Source: Ignavibacteriota bacterium | Lineage (GTDB): Bacteria > Bacteroidota > Ignavibacteria > Kapaibacteriales > UBA2268 | Reading direction: 5' to 3' | NCBI GenBank assembly: GCA_019637995.1 | Contig: JAHBUQ010000001.1 | Coordinates: 558,001 to 622,000 of the forward strand | Length of the DNA: 64,000 nt | Shown here: piece by piece, positions 1 through 9,052 of the stretch | Layout of the letters: each line of letters starts with the position of its first letter | Numbering within the stretch: position 1 is the first letter of the stretch | Program-made: the position numbers and the translations under genes | Notes under the pieces: model-generated | Database searches by the model: none | The model's input: the letters and a program-made list of their open reading frames with translations, nothing else | What the model was told of the DNA's origin: nothing

Positions 1-410
1 CAAACCTTGGGGAAGATGTTAAACCTCTTAAACAAGTAGCCTCAGGAGGTGAAATTTCCAGAATTATGCTTACTATAAAAAATATTTTGGCTGAAAAGGA
101 TAATATCTCTTGTCTTGTGTTTGATGAGATTGATACCGGTGTTAGCGGCAGAATTGCAGGAATGGTTGCTTCAGCAATGAGTGAACTTGCAAAATATCAT
201 CAGATTATTGCCATTTCTCATCTACCACAAATTGCAGCAAAATCCGATAAGTTGATCCTGGTTCATAAATTTGAGGATGATACAAAAACATATTCAGAAG
301 CAAAAATTCTAAGTAATAGTGAAAAAATTACAGAAATTGCTAAAATGATGAGCGGAAATGAGATAACTGCCGCTTCAATCGAAAATGCTGAACAATTATT
401 GAAAAATTAA
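1..410 (+). CDS. recN: DNA repair protein RecN, C-terminal part (5' end outside window)
   Basis: RecN is an SMC-like ATPase that acts early in recombinational repair of double-strand breaks in the cytoplasm. The open frame enters from the left edge (codons from base 3) and contains the ABC signature region VASGGEISRIMLTIK, then the Walker B stretch CLVFDEIDTGVSG and the switch region AISHLPQIAAKSD, in the order and spacing of the RecN C-terminal half. The ORF ends TAA at 410, three bases before the next ATG, so it is probably co-transcribed with the HD-domain gene. The N-terminal Walker A and coiled coil lie upstream of the window. Family assignment is firm; only completeness cannot be judged. 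Confidence 0.93.
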   Translation, partial: NLGEDVKPLKQVASGGEISRIMLTIKNILAEKDNISCLVFDEIDTGVSGRIAGMVASAMSELAKYHQIIAISHLPQIAAKSDKLILVHKFEDDTKTYSEAKILSNSEKITEIAKMMSGNEITAASIENAEQLLKN

Positions 411-413
411 TTT

Positions 414-1013
414 ATGTTATATAGCAGAACATATTTCAGCAAAGAAGAGCTGGAAAACGCATTAAATGGGATAGTTGACCCTGTCGAACTAAACCGGATT
501 TTGTCTGCTTATGATATGGCAGATATGGCTTATTCAGATAAAAAATCTTTCAATGGCTCGCCATATTTCTTCCATACAACGAGAGTTTGCAAAATACTTG
601 TTTCTGAACTTGGATTAACTGAGCCGGAAATATTGATTGCGGCGCTACTGCATGATATTTTTGAAGCTAGCAATGAAATTTCTCCTGAAATTATTAACTA
701 TAATTTTGGGGCTTATGTTACATATTTGCTGACAATTCTTAAAGATGATTTTGCTGCAATTAAAAAATACCCAATGCCTGTTAATGATAATATAAATACT
801 CTAAAAATACCTTCAGACGATTATCTTATAATTTGGCTTGGAGAGCATTTGGATAATTTTCGTTCTTTGGAAGTTTCTCCGATGTTTAACCCGATTAATT
901 ATATTTTGAATATTATTTCTACACTTTTTCCTGTTGCAGAAAAAAGTGAAAATCCAGCTGTAAAGAAACTTCTTCATGAGTTAAAACAAGAACGCAATAA
1001 AATATTGGGGTAA
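414..1013 (+). CDS. RelA/SpoT-type HD domain protein (stand-alone)
   Basis: A 199-aa protein resembling the N-terminal hydrolase-type HD domain of RelA/SpoT enzymes, without synthetase or regulatory domains. Visible motifs are an AYDMADMAY helix, then NGSPYFFHTTRV (first metal-ligand His) and AALLHDIFE (the HD pair), near residues 47-85. In (p)ppGpp hydrolases the following helix usually reads HDxxED; here it is HDIFEAS, so the Glu is kept but the adjacent Asp is Ala. It may be a small alarmone hydrolase or a divergent, possibly inactive relative. It starts three bases after recN and ends in a strong terminator, so the two form an operon. The family call is by motif only; substrate is unknown. 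Confidence 0.7.
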   Translation: MLYSRTYFSKEELENALNGIVDPVELNRILSAYDMADMAYSDKKSFNGSPYFFHTTRVCKILVSELGLTEPEILIAALLHDIFEASNEISPEIINYNFGAYVTYLLTILKDDFAAIKKYPMPVNDNINTLKIPSDDYLIIWLGEHLDNFRSLEVSPMFNPINYILNIISTLFPVAEKSENPAVKKLLHELKQERNKILG

Positions 1014-1033
1014 ATATTTTATTGCGTATTTTT
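992..1033 (+). terminator. Intrinsic terminator overlapping the HD gene stop codon
   Basis: A perfect 15-bp stem (ACGCAATAAAATATT at 992-1006, complement at 1013-1027) with a 6-nt loop, followed by a short T run. The left arm lies inside the last codons of the HD gene. It sits between convergent genes and may stop transcription from both sides. Confidence 0.75.
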
Positions 1034-1073
1034 GAGTAAGTTTTTTATTTTACTGCAATTTCTTGATGTCGCT

Positions 1074-3353
1074 CTACTTTTCAACTTGTGATGTGAGAAC
1101 TCTAAGATTGAGCTTGATTAAGTTTTCAGCAATTTTTATCATTGAACTTCCAAGCCCCTGAACATCATTTAAAATATTTAGCATCAGAATATTTCGTTTC
1201 ATACTTGGTGGCATTTTACGAATTCTATTAATCTGATTTTTGTTCATGAGCTTCATAGAGTCGTTAAAACTCTTTTCCAGACTTATAAGCTCGTCCAGAG
1301 AAATTATACCATCAGCCTTGAATCCCTTCTCAATTATTTTTGAGAAGTTTTCAATTTCTTTTGTCATTATAATAATGTCATTTAGCTGGTCTTCAAAGAG
1401 CTTGTGGTGATTGTTGTCAATATATGCAAAATTTTGCTCAGTAAGAGTTATTACTTTATCAGCCATATCCTGACATAATGAAACTATACTAATAATCTCT
1501 GGTTCAGCATCATACATTGAAACATCATTTTTGATATAATCAACGGTATTTTTTATCAGCAAATTCAGTTTTTTGTTCAGTTTTTTACTACTACCTCTGA
1601 ATTTTTTTAGAATTTTCAAGTCATTTTGAGTAAGCCCCAAATAGCTGTTTGTTGAAATTTTGACGATATTATCAATAAAATTCACAGCATCTTTTACAAT
1701 ACTTTTGATATGAGTTTTTGCAACACTATCTCCTGCCATAGCAGGTTCGACCGAATTTAATTCAATATTTCTTTCATTTTCTTTATCTTTATGAATTTTA
1801 GCTGTCCTGATTAAAACAAATGAAGTAAAAATAACCAGACCCAATAAGCCATAAATTTCGCTGTAATATATTATTAGAGCGATTGTGGCAGCAGTCAGTG
1901 CAGCTAAAAATGCAGTGAAAAACCAACCTGTTATTACGGTAACTACTCCTGCAACTCTGTAAACAGCCGAGTCCCTTCCCCAGGCTTTATCGGGAAGTGC
2001 AGCAGCCATAGCAACTATAAATGTAACATAAGTAGTTGATAGAGGCAGTTTTAGCGATGTTGCAAAAGATATTAATCCTGATGATACAATCAAAATAACA
2101 GACGCTCTCAACAAATCGAAAGCAGGCGCATTACCATTTTCATCAAGGTCTGGCTTATAGTCAGCTAAATTAAATCTTGATTGAACAAAATCTTGCAGTT
2201 TTATGGGTGTTATTTTTTTAATTATATCAACAAATGAAATTACCATTTTTACAAGAGAACGTGCGAGCATATTAGAATCAAAATACTCTTCGCCCTCAGA
2301 TTGCCTGCCAAGTCCTACAGATGTTTGAATTACAGTTCGGGTCTTCTTGGAAAAATACAATGTAACGACCATAACACCACCAGCAAAAAGCAACATCCAG
2401 GTCTCAGCCTGAACTTTACTGTTGGCTAAGTCTGCCATATTTGCCGTTCCAACATCGGGAGTAACAACTGCAATGAAATATGCTGTTATTGCAGCGAGTG
2501 TTGGACCTATAAAGTTAACTAAGTCATTGGCAGCAAATGCCATTGCGAGTGCAAATGTACCAAGCAGAACTATAAATTTTAATATATTTGCATTTTTGAA
2601 AATCAGCATTATGAGCTGAAATATTACTGTCCAGAATACCAAACTTGAGATAAGCAGTAAACCTATATTATCAAAAATCCATTCAGTAACACCAATCTCC
2701 TGTAAAAATCTCGCTCCTTTAGCACCTTTCATCAATATAAAATATGATAATATAGTAATTGAAATGCCTGCCCAAATTGCACCGTAACGTCTGAATCTTT
2801 GCTTATAATCAAAAGTAAATATCAGCCTTGTAATATACTGAACCAAAAAACCGAATATAAAAGCAAATGCTATTGATAATAGGATAGCAGTAAATATTTT
2901 GAATAAACTGGCAACATTAAGATATACAGCTACATTTGCTAATGCTTCTCCGGCTCCGTGAATTTTCAAAATTGAAATTACAAGTGCACCACCAAACATA
3001 CCCGATACTACCGAAACAGTAGTCGAGGTAGGAAGTCCAAATGTATTAAAAAGATCTAAAAGCAACAAGTCAGTAAACATAACTGCAACAAATATTATCA
3101 AAACCTCATAAAAAACGAAATATTGAGGATTAAAAATACCTGATTTTGCTATGTCCATCATACCGCTGGAGAATAATACACCAACCAATACCCCAAGAGC
3201 AGCTACGAATAGTATTTTTTTATAGGAACCGGCACGTGAACCAACGCCGGCATTTAAGAAGTTTACAGCGTCATTAGCAACGCCAACAGTAAGGTCAGTA
3301 ACAGCAAGTAATCCAAGTATTATCAAACTGACAATAAATATATCCACGTTCAA
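1074..3353 (-). CDS. PiT-family inorganic phosphate transporter with PhoU-like tail
   Basis: Inner-membrane phosphate:cation symporter of the PHO4/PiT family. The duplicated PiT signatures are visible: GVANDAVNF near residue 24 and AANDLVNFIGP near 273, plus the two TSTT/LSTT loops GLPTSTTVSVVSG (about 106-118) and LKLPLSTTYVTF (about 430-442). Many hydrophobic segments fill residues 1-520. From about residue 535 the protein becomes soluble, charged and helical (repeated Ile/Leu heptads), which I read as the PhoU-like domain often fused to PiT proteins in Bacteroidota. At 759 aa it fits that fused form. It lies near the phosphatase/phytase cluster at 6-12.7 kb, consistent with a phosphorus-acquisition neighbourhood, though on the opposite strand. 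Confidence 0.88.
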   Translation of the reverse strand: MNVDIFIVSLIILGLLAVTDLTVGVANDAVNFLNAGVGSRAGSYKKILFVAALGVLVGVLFSSGMMDIAKSGIFNPQYFVFYEVLIIFVAVMFTDLLLLDLFNTFGLPTSTTVSVVSGMFGGALVISILKIHGAGEALANVAVYLNVASLFKIFTAILLSIAFAFIFGFLVQYITRLIFTFDYKQRFRRYGAIWAGISITILSYFILMKGAKGARFLQEIGVTEWIFDNIGLLLISSLVFWTVIFQLIMLIFKNANILKFIVLLGTFALAMAFAANDLVNFIGPTLAAITAYFIAVVTPDVGTANMADLANSKVQAETWMLLFAGGVMVVTLYFSKKTRTVIQTSVGLGRQSEGEEYFDSNMLARSLVKMVISFVDIIKKITPIKLQDFVQSRFNLADYKPDLDENGNAPAFDLLRASVILIVSSGLISFATSLKLPLSTTYVTFIVAMAAALPDKAWGRDSAVYRVAGVVTVITGWFFTAFLAALTAATIALIIYYSEIYGLLGLVIFTSFVLIRTAKIHKDKENERNIELNSVEPAMAGDSVAKTHIKSIVKDAVNFIDNIVKISTNSYLGLTQNDLKILKKFRGSSKKLNKKLNLLIKNTVDYIKNDVSMYDAEPEIISIVSLCQDMADKVITLTEQNFAYIDNNHHKLFEDQLNDIIIMTKEIENFSKIIEKGFKADGIISLDELISLEKSFNDSMKLMNKNQINRIRKMPPSMKRNILMLNILNDVQGLGSSMIKIAENLIKLNLRVLTSQVEK

Positions 3354-3437
3354 ACTTTTTTAGGTGTGTAACAAAATTATGTTTATTATAAATAGAGTTT
3401 TTATATCCGGCATTGTTTTCATATCAATTTGTAAATT

Positions 3438-4310
3438 CTAACTTTTAACAAGTTTTAAAAAATCAACAGTTTTTTTAAATTCAATTTCAAGTTCAAATGT
3501 TAAAAGCTCCAAATCTATTTCATTAAGTTCAGGATATGATTCAAGTAATAACTTCCATGCCGATTCATTTTCAATTATTACTGTGCGTAAACCTTCATGA
3601 AAACCAGCACCCCATATTTCAGCAAGCAAATCTGCAATTCTTACAGTTGAGACCAACTCACGATTTCTTTTCAGGTCATCTAATCTTTCGTGATAAGTTA
3701 TGATGTCATAAAGCTCAGCCGGTAATTTCCACAATTTGGCAATTTCAGAACCAACAATAGTATGATCGGTATTAAATACTTTTTGCTCAGCATCTAAGTC
3801 TTGCATTTGCTCTTCTTCAACAAGTCTTATTACTTCGATATATTTATCAACATCATACTGAATTAAAGCTAGTTTTCCAATATCATGAAGCAATCCGCCG
3901 ATAAACTCATTCTCTTTATAGAACTTTCCGGTTTTGACTGTAAGAGACTTAGATATCATTCCAACGCAAGAAGAGTGCCACCAGAATTCTTCCAATAATG
4001 AATTAATTGACTTGTTTTTACTTAATAGGAATTTTGAAAATATTGAAACACCGATTACGATATTTGTGAGTCTGTTTAATCCTAAATGCAATATTGCCTG
4101 ATGAATAGAACTCACTTCAGACCTGAGAGCATAAAGTGGTGAATTGGCTACCCTTAGTAATTTTAATGTCAGCGGTGCATCTGCCTCAATTAATCCGGAA
4201 ACAGCTCTGATATCAACTTCTTCGCTTTCCAGCAATTCCAAAATCTTTGTTACAACTGCAGGCAGTGTAGCAAATTCTTGTGTCTGTATGAAGTCGTGCA
4301 CATTTGACAT
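3438..4310 (-). CDS. HDOD domain signalling protein
   Basis: A 290-aa cytoplasmic protein that is essentially one HDOD domain, a degenerate HD-superfamily module used in bacterial signalling. Typical stretches are FATLPAVVTKILELL near residue 14, the ADAPLTLKLLRVANSP segment near 44, a GLNRLTNIVIG helix and FIGGLLHDIGKLAL (about 136-149), where the HD pair is retained. HDOD proteins usually lack hydrolase activity and act as scaffolds in second-messenger or cell-cycle control. No output domain is fused, so its partner is unknown. The gene is separated by 84 bp from the PiT gene downstream on the same strand. Confidence 0.85.
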   Translation of the reverse strand: MSNVHDFIQTQEFATLPAVVTKILELLESEEVDIRAVSGLIEADAPLTLKLLRVANSPLYALRSEVSSIHQAILHLGLNRLTNIVIGVSIFSKFLLSKNKSINSLLEEFWWHSSCVGMISKSLTVKTGKFYKENEFIGGLLHDIGKLALIQYDVDKYIEVIRLVEEEQMQDLDAEQKVFNTDHTIVGSEIAKLWKLPAELYDIITYHERLDDLKRNRELVSTVRIADLLAEIWGAGFHEGLRTVIIENESAWKLLLESYPELNEIDLELLTFELEIEFKKTVDFLKLVKS

Positions 4311-4903
4311 ATTTTAAGTATCTTTTGCTAAAATTATTTTATGAAATAAAAAAAACTATTTTAATATATACAAAAGTTAAAAATAACAAAAATGTATTAG
4401 AAATAAAACAAGTTTCTTAAAAAAGCTCAATAATACTGCTGTTTTTTTAAAGAAATTTAGAAATTATATCTTTAGAGACAAAGTTTACCTTGAAAAATCG
4501 GATTAAACAATTTTTATTTATTAAATTCTAATAAACCAATACTTTTGCTTAATGACAACAAATCTTTGGTTTGTAAGGATATTTTCTGATAGCTCAAATC
4601 AGACTGACAAAAAAATATCATATCAACAACCCAGTGTCACACTGAGCGAGTCGTGTCACACTGAGCGAAGTCGAAGTGTTTTCTTTAGTCTTCGATTACG
4701 CTCAGACTGACAAAAAAATATCATATCAACAACCCAGTGTCACACTGAGCGAAGTCGAAGTGTTTTCTTTAGTCTTCGACTCTGCTCAGACTGACCACCG
4801 TGTCATTGATTATTTTTTTCTACAAGGGTAATTACTTTCTTAGTATGACAGCTTTCGAGTAATATGCCTTTCGGACAAACCCAATTTAATAATAAAATCA
4901 ATT
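4311..4903. other. Intergenic region without a recognised gene
   Basis: AT-rich spacer between divergent genes. The left 280 bp show nothing I recognise. The right part holds the tandem palindromic repeats listed separately at 4590-4796. No RNA gene or credible ORF was found. Confidence 0.6.
4590..4796. repeat. Tandem extragenic palindromic repeats
   Basis: Two nearly complete units (about 4653-4711 and 4736-4795) and a partial one (4590-4650). Each unit carries GTGTCACACTGAGCGAAG followed, across a short T-rich loop, by CTTCGA(T/C)...GCTCAG, so CTGAGCG and CGAAG pair with CTTCG and CGCTCAG to form a long hairpin. The units are joined by an AT-rich linker. The same element recurs at 50062-50250 and as a stub at 12822-12843, so it is a dispersed family in this genome. 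Confidence 0.8.
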
Positions 4904-5815
4904 ATGATTATAAAATATGTTCTCAAATTTATTGTAGCAATATTAATTATCATGCTCTTCATCAAGTGTGATGATTCGCCAATTGATATAAGCGAAAAAC
5001 CATTTGAAATCAAAATTGCAGAAAACTGCACAGGAACTAATAATGACTTGTTTGATAGTGGCAAACAGTTAAGTATTATTCAATCACCACCGCTTAATGA
5101 AATTTCAGGTATGGCAGCAAGTATCAATAATCCGGGTTATTATTGGGTGCATAATGACAGCGGAAATTCACCAAATTTATTCCTTCTGGATTCTCTCGGA
5201 AATTTAGTTGCAACTTATAGAGTTACAAGTGGTAATAGGGACTGGGAAGATATCGCTTGTGTAAAAAATCCTTTCGATTGTAAATCCTATATCTATATTG
5301 GAGATATTGGTGACAATAATGCTATAAGAACAAATATTAAGATTATAGAAATTGAAGAGCCGAAAATTGTAAATTTTGATACTTCAATAATTACTGATTT
5401 ACAGCATAATCGCGAGATATTTTTCAAATATCCTGATGGCGCTAAAGATGCTGAATCACTGCTTATTGACCCTATTTCGATTGATTTATTTGTAATCAAC
5501 AAGCGAGAGGGATTCTCGAGAGTATTTACTTCTAAATATCCGTACTGCGAAGAAATCAACGAATTGGAGCATATCGCTACATTACCCTTTAACACTGCAA
5601 CCGGAGCGGATATAAGCCCTGATGGAAAAGAAATCTTAGTTAGAAATTACATAAGAGTATATTATTGGACGAGAAAAGGCAGAGAGCTTCTGAAATACAC
5701 TTTTCAACAAAATCCTCAATGCCTTCCCTTGATTTCAGAGCCTAAGGGTGAATCAATTTGCTTTGATTGTAAAAAAAACGGGATACTACACAACAAGCGA
5801 AGTAGAGGGCGATGA
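4904..5815 (+). CDS. Lipoprotein, beta-propeller-like, C-terminus frameshifted
   Basis: Predicted lipoprotein of 303 aa with an N-terminal hydrophobic segment ending at Cys22 (LFIKCDDS). The body resembles secreted propeller-like proteins with LNEISGMAAS and YYWVHNDSGN stretches; function is unknown. The last dozen residues look artificial. An eight-A run at 5771-5778 precedes them, and deleting one A restores GYYTTSEVEGDEQ and an ending at 5855, the expected kind of C-terminus (a tip-strand GYYTTSE). The gene is thus either frameshifted, a sequencing error, or read by slippage. No clear ribosome binding site precedes the ATG. It is followed 162 bp later by the TonB-dependent receptor gene. 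Confidence 0.7.
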   Translation: MIIKYVLKFIVAILIIMLFIKCDDSPIDISEKPFEIKIAENCTGTNNDLFDSGKQLSIIQSPPLNEISGMAASINNPGYYWVHNDSGNSPNLFLLDSLGNLVATYRVTSGNRDWEDIACVKNPFDCKSYIYIGDIGDNNAIRTNIKIIEIEEPKIVNFDTSIITDLQHNREIFFKYPDGAKDAESLLIDPISIDLFVINKREGFSRVFTSKYPYCEEINELEHIATLPFNTATGADISPDGKEILVRNYIRVYYWTRKGRELLKYTFQQNPQCLPLISEPKGESICFDCKKNGILHNKRSRGR

Positions 5816-5859
5816 GCAGCTTAATGTAACAATGAATTATTACAAAAGGAAATAGTTAA

Positions 5860-5931
5860 ATGATTATTTTCATTTTGATTTTTTTGTCAATTATATTTCT
5901 GATTCACTCAATTAAATCAATTATTAACTAA
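5860..5931 (+). CDS. Possible 23-aa hydrophobic peptide
   Basis: A tiny ORF starting ATG at 5860 after an AAAAGGAAA stretch and encoding an almost entirely Ile/Leu/Phe peptide that could form one membrane helix. It lies between the frameshifted lipoprotein and the TonB receptor promoter. AT-rich DNA gives such peptides by chance, so support is weak. Confidence 0.2.
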   Translation: MIIFILIFLSIIFLIHSIKSIIN

Positions 5932-5971
5932 ACATCAATCTATATTTCATAAAGAATTAACAATTGGCATG

Positions 5972-5979
5972 TACTTTTG
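5972..5979 (+). promoter_or_regulatory. Bacteroidota-type -7 element of the TonB receptor gene
   Basis: TACTTTTG matches the TAnnTTTG -7 consensus of the Bacteroidota primary sigma factor and lies 34 bp before the ATG at 6013. A good -33 TTG was not seen. The site overlaps a TTG at 5977 that would otherwise look like an upstream start. Confidence 0.45.
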
Positions 5980-6012
5980 AATATAATTTTTTACAATATT
6001 TGGAGTACTTAT

Positions 6013-8802
6013 ATGCGTAATTCTTACTTTTTCAAAACTACTTTCCTTCTATTGGCAATATTCTTCTTTGCTACGATTAATTCGAATTCTCAGCAAACGG
6101 GAATTATTAAAGGACGAATTCTGGATAAAGATAACCTGACAATGCCGGGAGCAACTATAGCAGTTGAATCATTGAAAAAAGGTACATATTCAGATAAATT
6201 CGGTTTTTTCACTTTAACCGGAATTCCTGCCGGTACTTACGAGCTTAGAGTTTCCTATATTGGTTACATTACTGAAGTAAAAGAAGTAATTGTTGAACCC
6301 GGAAAAACCACTGTGATAGATTACAGTTTGGTGCCCGGATTTAAGGAATTTTCTGAAATTGTTGTAATCGGAAATTTACAGGGTCAATCTAAAGCCCTCA
6401 ACACGCAAATGAACAAAGGTAATATTACTAATATCATATCTTCCGACCAAGTTGGACGCTTCCCTGATGCAAATATCGGCGATGCCTTGAAACGCATACC
6501 CGGTATCAATGTTCAATATGACCAAGGGGAAGCTCGATTTGGGAATATCAGAGGTACCGCACCACAATATAACTCTGTAATGGTAAACGGAGAACGTATT
6601 CCTTCCGCTGAAGCTGAAGACCGCACAATTCAGTTAGACCTTGTTCCTGCCGATATGATTCAGGCAATAGAAGTTAACAAAGCAGTAACTCCTGATATGG
6701 ATGGCGATGCGATTGGTGGTTCGGTTAATCTTGTAACCCGCTCAGCTCCTTATGACCGTCGTATAAGCTTTACTTTAGGTTCCGGATATAACTTGCTTGC
6801 TGAGAAACCCATTTACAATTTTGCATTTATTTTAGGAGATCGTTTTTTTGATAACAAACTTGGGGTTATAGCAAGTGCATCTTATCATAATCATCAATTA
6901 GGCAGTGACAATTTTGAAGCTGAATGGGATTATAGTAATGAAGATAATAAAGATATTTCAGCATTTACAAATGAGATGCAAGTACGTCAGTATTATTTAC
7001 AGCGAATTAGACAAAGTTATTCACTAAGTCTTGATTATAACATCAACTCAAATCATAACATATTCTTTAATGGTATTTATAATCACAGGAATGACTGGGA
7101 AAACAGATACCGTACGGTATATAAAGATGTTGAGTTTGACGAAGATAACAACTCATGGGTTGGTGTTATGGAAAAAGAAACCAAAGGAGGTAATTCTAAT
7201 ACCAAAAATGCTCGTCTTGAAGACCAGCGTATGATGACTTTTGCTTTGGGTGGTGACCACCAGTTTGGAAATATAAATGCTGACTGGACTGCATCATATA
7301 GTAAAGCTTCTGAAGAAAGACCAAATGAAAGGTATATTCTTTATGAAGTGGAGGACTTAACTTTTTCTACAGATTTTTCGGATAAAAGAGTCCCAAGAAT
7401 TACAAATGTTTCTCCGGCATCTTCAGCCGATTTTAGTAATGACTATTCAATTGGTGAAATTACAGAAGAGTTTCAGCTAACTGAAGACATTGACAAAAAT
7501 TTCAGACTGAATTTTACAATTCCTTTACTTGAAAAAAAATATAAAAACAGTCTTAAAATGGGTGTTCGTTACAGAGGTAAAGAAAAAATGCGGGATAACA
7601 GACTTTTCGAATATAGTCCGGTAGATGAAGACGCTTTCAATGCTAATACACTTAATAACCTTGAAAACTTTACAAAAGATAACTTTTTAGTTGGTGATTA
7701 TGCAACCGGCAAACAGGTTTCAGCAGATTATCTTGGAAATCTTGACCTCACAAACTCAGCGCTTTTTGAAGAAGAGCGTATAGCTGAAGGGGAGTCAGGT
7801 AATTTTAACGCAACCGAAAATATTGTAGGCGGTTATGTAATGCTAAATCAGAATATTGGTGATAAACTTTTCATGATAGCTGGTTTACGTTTAGAACACA
7901 CAACCCAGGAATACCAAGGTAATCAATATGATGCTGATGAAGACGAAAATACTTTGACCGATAAAGTTTCTGATTCTTATATGAACATTCTTCCGGGGGT
8001 ACACATGAAATACAACTTTGATAAAACTACGATTTTAAGAGCTGCTTGGACTAATACTCTGGCAAGACCAAATTATTTTTCTTTGGTTCCATACAGAGAA
8101 ATTACAAGAGAAGACAATGAAATAGCTATTGGTAATCCGGAATTGACCCCTACTACTTCTATGAATTTTGACCTGATGTTTGAAAAATATTTTCAAACAA
8201 TTGGTATTATTTCAGCCGGAGTTTTTTATAAAAAAATTAATGACTTCATAGTTGTCGAAACGCGTGAAGACTTCTTGTTCGAAGGAAACACATGGGATAC
8301 TTACAGTCAGCCAATCAATGGTGGTAATGGCGAAATATTCGGATTTGAATTTTCTGCACAAAGGCAACTTGATTTTCTACCCGGTTTCTGGAAAGGATTT
8401 GGACTTTACTTTAATTACACCTATACAACAAGTAGTGTAAGTGATTTTCGCATTGAAGGTAGAGAAAATGATGATATTTCGCTTCCCGGTACAGCCGAAC
8501 ATACACTTAATGCATCACTTTCTTATGATAGCGAAGCGTTTTCTTTCAGGGCATCAATTAATTACGCTTCATCATTTATAGATGAATTTGGTGAAGAAGC
8601 ATTTTACGACAGATTTTATGATAATGCAATTCACCTTGATGTGAATGCAAATTATGCAATTACACCAAAAATCAGAGTGTTTGCCGAAGCTAATAATTTG
8701 CTAAACCAACCTTTGAATTATTTTCAGGGAATTAGTTCAAGAATTATGCAATCTGAGTATTACAATGTACGTTTTCAGTTTGGTATGAGAATAGATTTAT
8801 AA
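6013..8802 (+). CDS. TonB-dependent outer-membrane receptor
   Basis: Outer-membrane receptor of 929 aa that would import a ligand using TonB energy. From this ATG a signal peptide (MRNSYFFKTTFLLLAIFFF) is followed by a carboxypeptidase-regulatory-like domain (GIIKGRILDKDNLTMPGATI onward, about 30-110), a plug domain containing GRFPDANIGDALKRIPGINV and VNGERIPSAEAEDR, and a long beta-barrel ending in an aromatic-rich strand (RFQFGMRIDL). The start at 6013 is preferred because the upstream in-frame TTG lies in the promoter. Three phosphate-releasing secreted enzymes follow in the same direction, so uptake of a phosphorylated compound such as phytate or its products is a reasonable inference. 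No SusD partner is present. Confidence 0.88.
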   Translation: MRNSYFFKTTFLLLAIFFFATINSNSQQTGIIKGRILDKDNLTMPGATIAVESLKKGTYSDKFGFFTLTGIPAGTYELRVSYIGYITEVKEVIVEPGKTTVIDYSLVPGFKEFSEIVVIGNLQGQSKALNTQMNKGNITNIISSDQVGRFPDANIGDALKRIPGINVQYDQGEARFGNIRGTAPQYNSVMVNGERIPSAEAEDRTIQLDLVPADMIQAIEVNKAVTPDMDGDAIGGSVNLVTRSAPYDRRISFTLGSGYNLLAEKPIYNFAFILGDRFFDNKLGVIASASYHNHQLGSDNFEAEWDYSNEDNKDISAFTNEMQVRQYYLQRIRQSYSLSLDYNINSNHNIFFNGIYNHRNDWENRYRTVYKDVEFDEDNNSWVGVMEKETKGGNSNTKNARLEDQRMMTFALGGDHQFGNINADWTASYSKASEERPNERYILYEVEDLTFSTDFSDKRVPRITNVSPASSADFSNDYSIGEITEEFQLTEDIDKNFRLNFTIPLLEKKYKNSLKMGVRYRGKEKMRDNRLFEYSPVDEDAFNANTLNNLENFTKDNFLVGDYATGKQVSADYLGNLDLTNSALFEEERIAEGESGNFNATENIVGGYVMLNQNIGDKLFMIAGLRLEHTTQEYQGNQYDADEDENTLTDKVSDSYMNILPGVHMKYNFDKTTILRAAWTNTLARPNYFSLVPYREITREDNEIAIGNPELTPTTSMNFDLMFEKYFQTIGIISAGVFYKKINDFIVVETREDFLFEGNTWDTYSQPINGGNGEIFGFEFSAQRQLDFLPGFWKGFGLYFNYTYTTSSVSDFRIEGRENDDISLPGTAEHTLNASLSYDSEAFSFRASINYASSFIDEFGEEAFYDRFYDNAIHLDVNANYAITPKIRVFAEANNLLNQPLNYFQGISSRIMQSEYYNVRFQFGMRIDL

Positions 8803-9052
8803 TTAAATTTATTTGAGTTAATAATTTTAAAATTCTGAGGAGCGAAGTAACTGAAGAAATCATTTGTATTAGAAGGACTTACAAAGAATTGATTTGTTAA
8901 GGTTCTACTTCGTGGTCTTCGCTTCTCTCAGAAAGACATCCAAATTGCGAACTCATTTTTACTTAGTATCTGTAGTTTACAATTAGAAATATGCTGAAAT
9001 ACACTTGGTAAACTTTTTCAATAGATGATTTATAAACTTTTTAATTAGTATT

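Noticed and set aside
5977..6012. Upstream TTG start for the TonB receptor
   Set aside because: It lies inside the TACTTTTG promoter box, and the signal peptide begins cleanly at ATG 6013.
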